From Desulfobacterales bacterium (GTDB lineage: Bacteria > Desulfobacterota > Desulfobacteria > Desulfobacterales > JAEINQ01), in NCBI GenBank assembly GCA_016342285.1, contig JAEINQ010000055.1, forward strand, positions 1 through 47,564: a stretch of 47,564 nt of DNA, read 5' to 3'. The notes under the pieces were generated by a model that did no database searches, had not been told where the DNA came from, and saw nothing but the letters and a program-made list of their open reading frames with translations. Every line of letters starts with the position of its first letter. Positions within the stretch are counted from its first letter, which is position 1. The translations under genes and the position numbers were made by a program. Below, piece by piece: positions 25,613-34,910 of the stretch.

Positions 25613-26974
25613 TCAGGCATCGGCCGGCGGGGTGTTGCCGGGCCCGCCCAGGCGCCGGACCAGTTGCTCCACCTTGCGCTCCATGCCCATGGGGTTCTTA
25701 TTGGCGCGACCCGAAAGGGTCACCCGACTGCCGCTCCGGTCACGGACCACTTCCATGCAAACCTGCTGGTGGCTCATGAAAAAAGTGACGAAGCATCCGG
25801 CCAGCATTAGAACAAAACCGGCATAGACCACCCAGACCCCGGGATCCCGGGACACCTGAAGGCCGGTGTAGTATCCCTGTTCGGTGTTTTCCACGGAAAC
25901 CACCACGGAGCCACCACGCATTCGGTCAAAGCTGGGAAAATGCTGCGGCAATAAGATGTCGGCGGCCTGTCCGTCGATAGTGGTCAGGGTGCCACCAAAG
26001 GCTTCGCCCACGGCATGCCCTTTGAACATGGCGTTGCGGTCGAAGCGATCCAGGGAAAAGGATCCCTGCCCTTCGGGAATCTCCACGGTGTCACCGATTC
26101 GGGCGGACTTGCGGTAACGCATGCCGGTTTCCTTGCTGGTAAACACCAGCATGGCGCCACGGGGCGGCAGGGTCCCGTAGCTGGCCTGATAAATATTGAT
26201 CCCTTTGTATCGAAGGGGATCGTTGACGATGATGGCCTTTTTAAAAACAACCTTGCCCTGCTCGATGATGGACAGCTCCGAACGGAACTCCTTGGGCGCA
26301 CCGGATTCATAAAAACTTACGTCGAAATCGTCGCAACGGATGGCAAAATCCAGCTCCCGGGTCTGGTTGGAATTCCGCAACCGAATGGTTTGGACGGATT
26401 CGCCTTCGGCAATGTTGGCCATGCCTTCGAATCCGAACATCGAGCCCGTAAGCCCTCCCACCAGCAGCAGCACCACACTCGAATGAACAGCATAAACCCC
26501 GAGCCGGCTCCATCGCCAGCGTTCACCAAAGAGACAAAACCCGTCCTCGGTCTCATCGAACCGGGTGGTTGCAAATGAAGCGGCCATCCGTTTCAGACAG
26601 GGGCCGGCCAATTCCGCCGGGCTCCGTCCGTCTGAAAAGGCCTGACGGGCGGCGGCGTTTTTAAAGCGTTCCCGGTTAAAGACCGGGCTTTTGACAAAGA
26701 CCAGTTTCCAGGTGGCTGACAGCCGATCAATGGAGCAGACCACGATGTTGGCGGTCAGCAGAACCAGCATCCCCTGAAACCACCACGAATGGTACATGTC
26801 AAAAAAGTCCAGCACGTGAAAAAGGCGGGAAAAAAAAGGACCGAAAGCCTGGAAATAAGCGGCCGGCGTTTCGTTCTGGGGAATCAGTGTACCGATGATG
26901 GAGGTTCCGGCCAGAGTCAGCAACAGAACAACGGTGAGTTTAACGGATTTGAAAAATTGCCATAATGGTTCCAA
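25613..26974 (-). CDS. resB: ResB-type cytochrome c biogenesis protein
   Basis: A 453-residue membrane protein of the ResB/Ccs1 family, which works with the WWD protein to attach heme to cytochromes c outside the membrane. Helices lie near residues 9-31, 60-80 and 150-175, and a last one near 385-405 follows a long periplasmic domain that includes DPLRYKGINIYQASYGTLPP, a family signature. The start appears to be TTG at 26972-26974 (reading MEPLWQFFKSVKLTVV), preceded by GGGGGAT; no in-frame ATG fits. It is in the same orientation as the WWD gene but separated by a 343-base repeat-filled gap. Confidence 0.92.
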   Translation of the reverse strand: MEPLWQFFKSVKLTVVLLLTLAGTSIIGTLIPQNETPAAYFQAFGPFFSRLFHVLDFFDMYHSWWFQGMLVLLTANIVVCSIDRLSATWKLVFVKSPVFNRERFKNAAARQAFSDGRSPAELAGPCLKRMAASFATTRFDETEDGFCLFGERWRWSRLGVYAVHSSVVLLLVGGLTGSMFGFEGMANIAEGESVQTIRLRNSNQTRELDFAIRCDDFDVSFYESGAPKEFRSELSIIEQGKVVFKKAIIVNDPLRYKGINIYQASYGTLPPRGAMLVFTSKETGMRYRKSARIGDTVEIPEGQGSFSLDRFDRNAMFKGHAVGEAFGGTLTTIDGQAADILLPQHFPSFDRMRGGSVVVSVENTEQGYYTGLQVSRDPGVWVVYAGFVLMLAGCFVTFFMSHQQVCMEVVRDRSGSRVTLSGRANKNPMGMERKVEQLVRRLGGPGNTPPADA

Positions 26975-27159
26975 AATATTTAAGATCCCCCTGTAACCGG
27001 GTTAATGCGAAAGCATTCGCCATAGACACCGACCTGTCCATACCAGAACATTCGGCAGGGGGCAAGAACGGGTGCGATGCACCCGGGGCAGAGGCAAGAC
27101 CATGACCGAAAGGGGTTTGGTTGCCGCACCCGATCACTGTGGGGTGATAAAGTGAGGCG

Positions 27160-27414
27160 CCACCCACAGAGCGGGTGGCCTCAGGTAGCCCCCCAGAAGG
27201 GGCTCAATGTCCAATATCCAATTTTCAATTCTCAATGTTCAAGTAAGGTATTCTGCCTTCTTAGCCTTTTTAAATTGGCAGAGCGAAGCGATTCCGCACT
27301 TGAGCATTGGACATTGAATATTCGATATTGCGCTTACACGGTTGCTCTGTTCTCACCTGAACAGCAGAACCTTTCCTGGGCCACCACTGAAAGTAGCGGC
27401 CTAATGCCCGCTTT
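27160..27414 (+). repeat. Multi-hairpin repeat, copy 6, with nested module D
   Basis: Module A (CCACCCACAGAGCGGGTGG, then GCCTCAGGTAGCCCCCCAGA) is followed by an AT-rich spacer with imperfect inverted copies of CAATGTCCAAT/ATTGGACATTG. Module D (27245-27295) and module B (CTGTTCTCACC...AGAACC, CCACCACTGAAAGTAGCGG) complete it. It ends 10 bases before the stop codon of the M16 protease gene. The rest of 26975-27424 has no gene I can support. Confidence 0.82.
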
Positions 27415-27424
27415 ATGGCCCCCC

Positions 27425-30394
27425 TCAGCCGGCGGGCACCTCCGGGGCTGTCAGGTCGGACGCAGGGGTGACGACAATGGTGGCCGATCGCTCCTCGGTG
27501 AGATACCGCCGGGCCAGGGGCATCAGGTCTTTTATGTCGATGGATGCGTAGTCCTTCAGAATGGACCGGCACCATTGGATCTGTTCAGGATGTTCCCGCG
27601 AGCCCGACAGGACCGTGTTTAACCAGTACCGGTTCTGCCGCTTGAGATCCTTGATGCTGACCAGAGCGGGATCTATGGCACGCCTGAGTTCATCGACAGT
27701 GATGCCGTTGGCGACAATGTCGGCGCTGATCTTTTTGATCTGATCCTCCACCAGGGGCGCCTCTTCCGGCGCCACCTGGACAAATACCTGAAACAAACCG
27801 TATCCGTCATAAGCCCGGCTGGGCCGGTGAAAGGCAACGGGCGAATAGGCCGCCCCGAGCTCTTCACGAATGTTTTCACGCAGACGATCCGAGACAATGT
27901 CGGCAAGAACGGCCAGTCTTCGGGTCCGGTGAATATCCCACATATCGCCGGTGGGATAGGAGACCGCCACCAGGCCTTTGGGAATGCGGGTGGTCACCGG
28001 AAGCCTCAGTGATTCGGCCTGGGGAAAACGCACGACCCGTGGGGACGACGTGGTTTCGGTTTCGCTGCGTTGTGACAGGGTGCCCAGATAAAGCGCCCCC
28101 AAACGTTCAGCTTCGCTGAGGTTGAAGTCGCCGACAATGGAAAGCTCCAAGGGCGCTTTTTCCAGGGCCGGATCAAGCCATCCTCTCACTTGGTCGATGG
28201 TCAGCCGTCGAAATTCCTCGTAGGGCGGAAGGCCGAACCGGTTGTCGCCCCCAGCCAGAAAACGGTTGCCATAGAGCGTCATGGCCCCTCGAACGGTCTT
28301 GGACATGGACTCGAACCGTTGGCGATAGCGTTCCATGCAAAGGTCAAAAGAAGGCCTGCGGTAGCCTGGATCCCGCAGGTGGGCGTCGATGAGTTGAAAC
28401 ATCAGGGGCAGTTCTTCGGGCACACTTCTCCCCCCGAAGACAAACCGGCCTTCCTCAACATCGAAACGGATCTGGGTCGTCTTGCCGGCCAGGGCCCGTT
28501 GGAGTTGGTCACGATCCATGGCGCCCAAACCGCTTTCGTTGACCAGATCCTGGGCAATGTCTGCCAGGCCGGAAAGCCCGGGCGGCTGGGAGGATCGCCC
28601 CTTGCCAAAGACGAGATTGAAACGGACCTCCCCGACCTTGAAGTCGGTCTTTTTCAAATTCAGCCGGTTTCCGTTGGCATAGGTCACCTGGACAATATCC
28701 AAATCATCGATCCGCTTTCGATCCGTCACCACTCCCGGTTTTTCCGGCTGTGGCAGATAAGGGAAGGCCATGGCATCGACCTGAACCGGTTTGTCGACAG
28801 CCACGGCCGAGCTCTTTGAATATACTGCGGCGATGTGTTTTTCGGCTTCCGCGGCCGATCCTTCCAGGCGGGCATTGCCGCTGACCAGAATGAGTCGATG
28901 ATCCGCAGGCCAGGTCTTGACAAACGCCGCATTGACCTGGTCCAGGGTTAACGTTTCGAGCAGGGGGCCGAAAAAGGACTTTTCCTGCTGGGGCGAACGG
29001 AAAACCCGGCCGTCATTGAGATTCCGAATGATCTGTCTGGCCAGGGTCTGGCTTTTGCGGGTCGGTGCCTTTTTCACGGCATCGTCGAGTTCGGACATGA
29101 AATCCATTTTCACCCGTTCCAGTTCTTCAGCGGTGAATCCGAAATCCAGGGCTTGCCGCAGCGTCTGTTCGAGCTGCGTTAGTGCCTGCTCCCATTTTTC
29201 CGGACTGCAGTCAGCGCCGATTTCAGCGGACTCGACCCGTTTGAGAAACCGCCCCGATCCGATGTGTGCCGAGGTAAAGGGCGCATGGGGCTTGCGAATC
29301 AACACATCGAGTCGATTCTGGACCATTCGATCGGCCACCTCTTTCACCAGCCGTTCGGATTGAACGGTCGATGAGTCCGGTTCCGGCGCCACCTGAACCA
29401 GGGTTTCAATGCTGATCGATGTCTTGCCCGCCTCGTCTTCCGGATGGTAGAGAACATTGACACCCCGGTGACTGAAACGGCCGAAATCCATTTCAGGCCG
29501 AAGCGGCTTTCGGGGATGCAAGTCTGAAAAAAACGATTCGGCCAGGGAGCGGGCCGTCTCGACTTCGAAGTCGCCCACCATCACCAGAATCATGGTATCG
29601 GGGCGATACCAGGTATCGTAGAAGTCCTTTAAAAGGGCCCGATCCATCTGTTTGATGGCGGATTCGGTGCCGATGGGAAGCCTGGAGGGCGGCAGGGCCC
29701 CGGCGAGTTCAAAGGCCAAGGCGGCCTCAAAGGTGCGGTATGAAGCACTGTCTCGACTGCGTTTTTCCGCCAGAATCACCCGACGCTCCCTGTCGACTTC
29801 CGATTCGAGCAACAACGATCCGGCGGCGTAATCCTTGAGCACCTGAAGGCCTTCACGAATGCTTTTGGTGCTACCGTCTGGCAGCAGTATATCATAGACC
29901 GTATCGAAGAAACCGGTTCGGGCGTTGGCATCCGGGCCGAACTGCATACCGATCCGCTGAAAATATTTGACCAACTCTCCCGGCGGGAAATGTTCGGAGC
30001 CGTTAAACTGCATATGCTCCAGGAAATGGGCAGCGCCCCGCTGATCTTCCCGTTCATAAAGGGAGCCGGTCTGAACATCCAGATGCATGCTGACACGATC
30101 GGCGGGTTCCGAATTGGCCATCAGAACATATCGAAATCCGTTGTCGATCCGCCCAAAGACAAGATTCGGATCGGGTGAAAGATCACTCGTCTCATGGGGC
30201 CATGCTGGCGGGCGGTTTCCGAAAGCCGCGCTATCCGGCCCGCGGCCGGATATAACGTCGGACCTGGTTTCCACACACTCACCGGCGGTTGCGCCGGTCG
30301 TCATCATGGCGGCCAACACAACCATGACGATAAATGTCCCCGTTAGCCACCGACGAGGATTCCCGCTTATTGGATAACACCTGTCTGCCTGCAT
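27425..30394 (-). CDS. M16 (pitrilysin/insulinase) family zinc metalloprotease
   Basis: A 989-residue protease with the tandem M16 architecture. A signal-type helix is at the N-terminus (LTGTFIVMVVLAAMMTTG), so the protein is likely exported to the periplasm. The inverted zinc motif HFLEH occurs in AAHFLEHMQFNGSEH, with the downstream glutamate in ESEVDRERRVILAEKRSR. The second half has the M16 C-terminal pattern (PEELPLMFQLIDAHLRDPGY, later RAYDGYGLFQVFVQV). The ATG 30392-30394 has GAGAGGGA upstream; two earlier in-frame starts lack it. Likely substrate: peptides or misfolded periplasmic proteins. It is a stand-alone gene. Confidence 0.92.
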   Translation of the reverse strand: MQADRCYPISGNPRRWLTGTFIVMVVLAAMMTTGATAGECVETRSDVISGRGPDSAAFGNRPPAWPHETSDLSPDPNLVFGRIDNGFRYVLMANSEPADRVSMHLDVQTGSLYEREDQRGAAHFLEHMQFNGSEHFPPGELVKYFQRIGMQFGPDANARTGFFDTVYDILLPDGSTKSIREGLQVLKDYAAGSLLLESEVDRERRVILAEKRSRDSASYRTFEAALAFELAGALPPSRLPIGTESAIKQMDRALLKDFYDTWYRPDTMILVMVGDFEVETARSLAESFFSDLHPRKPLRPEMDFGRFSHRGVNVLYHPEDEAGKTSISIETLVQVAPEPDSSTVQSERLVKEVADRMVQNRLDVLIRKPHAPFTSAHIGSGRFLKRVESAEIGADCSPEKWEQALTQLEQTLRQALDFGFTAEELERVKMDFMSELDDAVKKAPTRKSQTLARQIIRNLNDGRVFRSPQQEKSFFGPLLETLTLDQVNAAFVKTWPADHRLILVSGNARLEGSAAEAEKHIAAVYSKSSAVAVDKPVQVDAMAFPYLPQPEKPGVVTDRKRIDDLDIVQVTYANGNRLNLKKTDFKVGEVRFNLVFGKGRSSQPPGLSGLADIAQDLVNESGLGAMDRDQLQRALAGKTTQIRFDVEEGRFVFGGRSVPEELPLMFQLIDAHLRDPGYRRPSFDLCMERYRQRFESMSKTVRGAMTLYGNRFLAGGDNRFGLPPYEEFRRLTIDQVRGWLDPALEKAPLELSIVGDFNLSEAERLGALYLGTLSQRSETETTSSPRVVRFPQAESLRLPVTTRIPKGLVAVSYPTGDMWDIHRTRRLAVLADIVSDRLRENIREELGAAYSPVAFHRPSRAYDGYGLFQVFVQVAPEEAPLVEDQIKKISADIVANGITVDELRRAIDPALVSIKDLKRQNRYWLNTVLSGSREHPEQIQWCRSILKDYASIDIKDLMPLARRYLTEERSATIVVTPASDLTAPEVPAG

Positions 30395-30811
30395 GATCCC
30401 TCTCTTTTCAGCAGAATTCATTGAGCGTTTCTGCAAGTATTGTTACCCCGACCCACAAACCGGCGCAGGCGGTTCTCGCTGTATTTGACGACCGGGCAAA
30501 TCGATTCGATCCATTAAGATAAGGCCGTCTGCGCACCTTGGCAACATCGAACAAAAGTCAGCAGAACAGGTGTCGCTCGCCTTCATTGTCCATTGCCGAT
30601 TCATTCGCGGAACCACAAATCAGTCAGACCATTTTTGGCGAAAAAAAGGGCTTTCGCTTTTCACCTATCCGCCGGGGAGCGGACGGTGCAGGAAGGGATC
30701 GATACGATGTTTTTAACAAAAAAACCTTCAGCCGGTGTGGTTCAGGCTGAAGGTTTTTCGGAAGCGAGGCAGGGGGGTGAAGCGAAAGAGAGTTCGGTCT
30801 AGTGAACGGCA
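30395..30811. other. Gene-free interval before the M16 protease gene
   Basis: No gene that I can support. It should hold the promoter of the M16 gene (minus strand). The terminator at 30713-30758 belongs to the histone-like gene. Confidence 0.5.
30713..30758 (-). terminator. Intrinsic terminator after the histone H1-like gene
   Basis: AAAACCTTCAGCC (30721-30733) pairs with GGCTGAAGGTTTTT (30745-30758). On the minus strand it is followed by a run of seven T residues. It lies about 55 bases after the stop codon of the H1-like gene. T-runs on both sides mean it could work in both directions. Confidence 0.88.
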
Positions 30812-31276
30812 CTATTTCTTGACATACAGTCCGCGGGACTTGGCCTCAATCTTTCCCCTCTTGGAAAGCTTGTACAGGGCGTTGCTGAGCTGCCTCGAAT
30901 CCAGGCTGGTTTTTTCCTTCAGCTTTGAAATGGTCGCGCCGCCCCGACTCTTCTTGACAACATCGAGTACCATATCCAGAACGGTATTCTTTTCCGAAGC
31001 CTCTGCCTTCTTGGCCGGTTCCTTGGCAGCCGCTTTCTTCTTGGGGGCAACCGCCTTCTTAACGGTTTTCTTTACAGTCGCTTTTGCCGGTTTTGCGGCT
31101 TTTGCCACTTTTGCCACTTTTGCCACTTTTTTTACGGCCTTTTTCTTTGCGGCTGCCTTTTTAGGGGCTTTGGCGGAATCAAGCTTATCGATCTGTTTGG
31201 TAACCTTTTCAACTTGCTTGGACAGAGACACAAGAGACTTCTTGATCATTTTGAGCTGATCTTTTAATTTCTTCAT
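30812..31276 (-). CDS. Lysine/alanine-rich histone H1-like DNA-binding protein
   Basis: A 154-residue, very basic protein in three parts. Residues 1-33 are a probable coiled coil (MIKKSLVSLSKQVEKVTKQ). Residues 35-95 are a low-complexity stretch of K, A and V with AKVAKVAKAAKPAKATVKK, resembling the tail of eukaryotic histone H1 and of bacterial H1-like proteins. Residues 96-154 resemble a winged helix (SRGGATISKLKEKTSLDSRQ, then LSNALYKLSKRGKIEAKSRG). The architecture suggests a DNA-bridging, nucleoid-associated protein in which the coiled coil dimerises. The ribosome-binding site AAGGAGGA is strong and the promoter is near-consensus, so expression is probably high. Not assigned to a named family. 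Confidence 0.82.
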   Translation of the reverse strand: MKKLKDQLKMIKKSLVSLSKQVEKVTKQIDKLDSAKAPKKAAAKKKAVKKVAKVAKVAKAAKPAKATVKKTVKKAVAPKKKAAAKEPAKKAEASEKNTVLDMVLDVVKKSRGGATISKLKEKTSLDSRQLSNALYKLSKRGKIEAKSRGLYVKK

Positions 31277-31335
31277 CTACGTGTCCTCCTTAGATTTTGG
31301 AATTTGACTTCAAGCCACCACCTGCATACTTGGAG

Positions 31336-31363
31336 AATATATCTATACTTTTTCTATTGTCAA
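31336..31363 (-). promoter_or_regulatory. Promoter of the histone H1-like gene
   Basis: On the minus strand TTGACA (31358-31363) is followed after 16 bases by TATATT (31336-31341), five of six bases matching the -10 consensus. The predicted leader is about 50 bases, ending in the AAGGAGGA ribosome-binding site. Confidence 0.75.
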
Positions 31364-32049
31364 ACGCTTTCTTCATATTTTTGGGAATTTATGGGTCAGG
31401 AAAGTGAAAGAAGGAAGTCGAGTAGACATAACACAAAGTGGTCATAATCATTGCCATAAATATTTAGGGTCGAGAATGCCCAATTCTTCTGTTCGTTGGA
31501 AACCGGCCAGACGGCTATCCCTAAAAGAGTTTTACACGACTTTTCTCCTTACTTCGTGTCCATGTTGTCTTCCCTCCTCCTGATCCGCTCCATCACGATG
31601 TTGGCCGTTGTATTCAATGCGATCCCTATAACTTCAGAAGTGCATCCGAAACCGCCAGCAAGCAAAGGCTACAATTTTTGTTGAACTGCAACTTGCTGTA
31701 TTTACATTTTTTTATAGCTTTCAAGGGCGATCACTACCGGACACAAAACGCTTTGTCATAAATCGCAAGCAATGGGAAATCCTGTGCATGGTGCATGGAT
31801 CTATTCGGAGAAAGATTCCGCTTCGACCCAAAGGGTACGGGACGCTTCGATGACCCCGATACCGCCCCTCAACGCGACATTGAGGTGCAGGGTTTCAAAG
31901 CAACTGCCACTTCTGGAGGAGGGCAGGACCCGGTGCCTGCGGTCGTACCACCGGTGAAACAGGTTCCATTTCGGCATGAATGGCGCTCCGGGAGAGCCTG
32001 ATCGCCGCTTTGCGTTGGTCGACGGATAAAACCCCGCATGAGTCAATGA

Positions 32050-32302
32050 ATCAAAGCCCAGAGGATATGGCCTTGGGTTGCCCCTGGAAGGGACTGGGCT
32101 AATGGCCATAGATAAGTGTAGAGTGAACTAAAGTGAGCTAAAGTGTAACTTTTCTCGCCGGAACGGTAAAACCTTTCCGGGTCCACCACTATAAGTGGTG
32201 GCTTCATGCCAGACTTTAGTTCACTTTAGTCACGTCAACATAGGTGTCTCGGCATAGCCCGTAGGGCTCTAACCACGCCACAGGACGTGGAGTCCTACAA
32301 GG
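32050..32302 (+). repeat. Multi-hairpin repeat, copy 7 (modules A, B and C)
   Basis: A varied module A (AGCCCAGAGGATATGGCC, then TTGCCCCTGGAAGGGACTGG), direct repeats of GTGAGCTAAAGT type, module B (CCACCACTATAAGTGGTGG near 32185-32203), and module C (TTTAGTTCACTTTAGTCAC ... CCACGCCACAGGACGTGG ... AGTCCTAC, 32216-32302). Module C recurs just before the ispH-ubiA gene. Confidence 0.8.
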
Positions 32303-32338
32303 ATGCCCTGTCGCCATGGAAAAAGGTGGGATTAAGCG

Positions 32339-32569
32339 CTAACCGGCGTCCTTGAAAAAGGCCCACCAGATGTAACATCCAAAAACCACCCATGCAATGA
32401 TCGATAGGCCATATCCCGCCCAGTTGAACGGCTTCTTGGCCATCCCGTTCTCGTCTGGCGGGCCGACGCGTTTTTTGCAGGAATGGCACTGCACGACATC
32501 GACCTTCAGATGGGTGCCGCATGCATGACATCTCTTTGTCATCGGTCGGTTTTCTTTTGGCCCAGCCAT
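32339..32569 (-). CDS. Small zinc-ribbon membrane protein
   Basis: A 76-residue protein with two CxxC knuckles (CHACGTHLKVDVVQCHSC) forming a likely zinc ribbon, then a polar linker and one C-terminal membrane helix (YGLSIIAWVVFGCYIWWAFF). The function is unknown; the layout suggests a membrane-bound zinc-ribbon adapter. I chose the ATG 32567-32569 because AGGTGAAAACG precedes it, while an in-frame ATG 13 codons earlier has no ribosome-binding site. It lies downstream of ppiD in the same direction with a gap of 124 bases. Confidence 0.75.
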   Translation of the reverse strand: MAGPKENRPMTKRCHACGTHLKVDVVQCHSCKKRVGPPDENGMAKKPFNWAGYGLSIIAWVVFGCYIWWAFFKDAG

Positions 32570-32693
32570 CGTTTTCACCTGCCTTTGGTAACAGAAGAAC
32601 GTTTGCACCGGCAGTCAGGGGCCGGTAACCATCAACCACGACCGAGGCATAACCGGCGATATCAGCTATGTGCGTCGGACCCCGGCACCTGGA

Positions 32694-34595
32694 TCACTCA
32701 TCGAGAAACCCGGGCTCGATTTTGATCTCGCTCCGGCTCCTCAGATCCGCCACCAAGTCTGAATACACCCGGCTTTGCTTCTGCGTTAGAAGCTGCTGCA
32801 CGATCTGTTCGCGGACCTTTTCAAACCCATCATCGTCAGGTTGTTTGCGGTCCTTGAGTTCAATGACAAAGTAGCCCTTGCCTCCCTTGATAACCTTTTC
32901 GGCCCGGGGCTGTTCCGGGGTCAATCCGAAGGCCTCGGCACTGAGGGCGGGTTCATAGCCAACGCCTGGAATGGTCCCGCTGCGCTGGAAAAAATCGGTA
33001 GTGGCCAACGGCAGGCCCATTTGCCCGGCAAGCGTTGCCAAGGTTTTATCCCCTTTTTTAAGGGCTTCGAGAACCTTGCCGGCTTCTGCTTTGGCTTTTT
33101 CGTCCTTTTGTTTCGTCAGCCAGTCTCTTTGAACCGAGTCCAGAACCGACTCGAAGGCGGGAAGGCTGGCCGGGCGCTTTTCCAGCAACTGAATGATGAA
33201 AAAACCGTCCGACATCTCCTGAACATCACTGATTTCATTAACCGGCAGGGCAAAGGCGACTTCTGCGAACCGGGCTTTATCGGTCACCTGCGCAGGCCCC
33301 TCTGCTTTGGTAAAAAAAGCCGTCTCCTCGGCCGTCAACTCTTGGGTGGCGGCCAGGGCACCCAGGTCATCGCCTTGAAAACTTGCTTCATAAAATGCGT
33401 CAGCCGCATCAAAGGCCAACGTCTTGGCACGTTCCGCGGTCAGTGTTTCGCGGATTTGCGGCGTGGCCTCGGCCAGCGTCATCTCGGTAGCCGGCGTTTT
33501 TTTCTCCACCTTGATAATATGCAAACCGAAACGGGTGCGTATGGGTTCGCTGATATCACCGGCCTTCATCGAAAAGGCCTTCTCCTCGAAAGCCTTAACC
33601 ATACTGCCCCGCGAAAAGGCACCCAGGTGCCCGCCGTTATCACGTGAAGGTCCTTCGGAGTATGTCCGGGCCAGGGTGGCGAAATCTTCCCCGGCAGCGG
33701 CCTTTCGGTAGATCTCCTCGGCTTTTTTTTGAGCTATCGCAACATCGGATTCCGAAGCACCCTCTTCCAAACGAACCAGGATATGTCTGGCGTCAACGGT
33801 CTCCTTGGTCTTGAACTCACTACGACCGGCATCATAGTCATCGGCAATATCTTCCGGCGTAACGACCACTTGGGACCTGAATTCGGACGGTAAAAACCGG
33901 ACGAATCGGGCACGAACCTGTGGCGACGTCTCATAGTCGGATCGGTTTTCCTGGTAGTATTTGCGAAGGTCTTCCTCTTTTGGCGTAAGACCGTCGCCCA
34001 TGGAGGAGGGATCCACCAGAACATAATCGATGCGCATGGTCGCCTGGCTCCAGTTGTACCATTCCCTGGCTTCGAGATCCGACACCTTGACGCCATTGAC
34101 GACAAAGGATCGAAGCTTGTCCTGCAGCATGGCCTCCCGCTGGTTCTCTTCATAGGCATCGGGCGTCATGCGATTGGCGCTGAGCACCGATTTATACCGT
34201 TTGGGATCAAAGGAACCGGCCGTCTGAAAAAAGGGCAGGTCACGGATGGTTCGGGCCAGTTCGCTGTCCGAAACACGAAAATCCAAACGGACAGCTTCTT
34301 CATGGAGCAACTTTTGCTCAATGACCTGGTCCAGGGCCTGTTTCTCAAGCTTCAGGGCCTTGATGAGATCCTGGTTGAAACTCTCTCCGAATCGTTGACG
34401 AAACTGGTTCAAAAGACGGTCGTAGGAAGACCGGTATTCATCCATGGTAACGGGTTGGCCGTTGACCACCGCCACACGGTTACCGCGCTGGGCACGGTAA
34501 CTACCGACGCCCCAAAATGAAAAGACAATGATAATGGCGCCCAGTATGAACTTCACCAACCACGTACCGGCATGTTTCCGCATTAAATCGAGCAT
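32694..34595 (-). CDS. Periplasmic chaperone/peptidyl-prolyl isomerase PpiD-like (SurA_N_3)
   Basis: A 633-residue membrane-anchored periplasmic foldase. An N-terminal helix (about residues 12-32, VKFILGAIIIVFSFWGVGSY) is followed by a SurA-like chaperone domain (NRVAVVNGQPVTMDEYRSSY, a family mark), a parvulin-type rotamase domain (VDARHILVRL, PSRDNGGHLGAFSRG, RFGLHIIKVE, about residues 260-360), and a second C-terminal region with GYFVIELKDRKQPDDD. Such proteins help newly exported outer-membrane or periplasmic proteins fold. The ATG 34593-34595 has GAGAGGAA upstream. An in-frame start 9 codons upstream lacks this. Confidence 0.9.
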   Translation of the reverse strand: MLDLMRKHAGTWLVKFILGAIIIVFSFWGVGSYRAQRGNRVAVVNGQPVTMDEYRSSYDRLLNQFRQRFGESFNQDLIKALKLEKQALDQVIEQKLLHEEAVRLDFRVSDSELARTIRDLPFFQTAGSFDPKRYKSVLSANRMTPDAYEENQREAMLQDKLRSFVVNGVKVSDLEAREWYNWSQATMRIDYVLVDPSSMGDGLTPKEEDLRKYYQENRSDYETSPQVRARFVRFLPSEFRSQVVVTPEDIADDYDAGRSEFKTKETVDARHILVRLEEGASESDVAIAQKKAEEIYRKAAAGEDFATLARTYSEGPSRDNGGHLGAFSRGSMVKAFEEKAFSMKAGDISEPIRTRFGLHIIKVEKKTPATEMTLAEATPQIRETLTAERAKTLAFDAADAFYEASFQGDDLGALAATQELTAEETAFFTKAEGPAQVTDKARFAEVAFALPVNEISDVQEMSDGFFIIQLLEKRPASLPAFESVLDSVQRDWLTKQKDEKAKAEAGKVLEALKKGDKTLATLAGQMGLPLATTDFFQRSGTIPGVGYEPALSAEAFGLTPEQPRAEKVIKGGKGYFVIELKDRKQPDDDGFEKVREQIVQQLLTQKQSRVYSDLVADLRSRSEIKIEPGFLDE

Positions 34596-34792
34596 GAGAT
34601 TCCTCTCCAAATTGACATTCATCGCGTCGGCGTGCGGGTTGACGCACCGGCAACCCAGGCAACGCCGAAGTCATTTTATTGAAACATCGGACACTATTGG
34701 GTTCAACCGGTTTTGTCAACTGAATCCAACCGGTTTCCCGGTGCCAGGGAACTCCGACGAGGACAAAAAGCGGCCGGGGAAACAAATTGTCG

Positions 34793-34820
34793 TTGACACC
34801 GCGGGGTGAATTTGTTAATT
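34793..34820 (+). promoter_or_regulatory. Promoter of the tRNA-Ala gene
   Basis: TTGACA at 34793-34798 is a perfect -35 box. The -10 is weaker: GTTAAT (34814-34819) at 15 bases or TTAATT (34815-34820) at 16. A short leader to the tRNA at 34835 follows. Confidence 0.55.
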
Positions 34821-34834
34821 GCCCCTTACCCTTT

Positions 34835-34910
34835 GGGGCTGTAGCTCAGTTGGGAGAGCACTTGACTGGCAGTCAAGGGGTCAGGGGTTCAAGTCCCCTC
34901 AGCTCCACCA
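34835..34910 (+). tRNA. tRNA-Ala (anticodon GGC)
   Basis: A 76-base tRNA with encoded CCA. The acceptor stem GGGGCTG pairs with CAGCTCC. The anticodon stem CTTGA/TCAAG encloses the loop CTGGCAG, giving anticodon GGC for alanine codon GCC. TAGCTCAG-type D loop and GGTTCAAGTCC T-loop are standard. It is a single tRNA with its own terminator. Confidence 0.97.

Larger units (their letters stand above)
31277..32338. other. Intergenic region of about 1.06 kb without a supported gene
   Basis: Holds the promoter of the H1-like gene, a stretch of unknown sequence to about 32040, then copy 7 of the multi-hairpin repeat. A minus-strand frame at about 31574-31690 reads GFGCTSEVIGIALNTTANIV and then MERIRRREDNMDTK, coding-like in composition but without start or known relatives. 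Open frames at 31801-32109 also show no recognisable domain. It may contain decayed genes. Confidence 0.4.

Noticed and set aside
31801..32109. A 102-residue minus-strand frame
   Set aside because: It starts inside repeat copy 7 and shows no recognisable domain or ribosome-binding site. It is kept only as part of the described gap.
32295..32639. A 114-residue frame overlapping the zinc-ribbon gene
   Set aside because: It overlaps the other frame, which has two CxxC knuckles, a membrane helix and a ribosome-binding site; this one has none.
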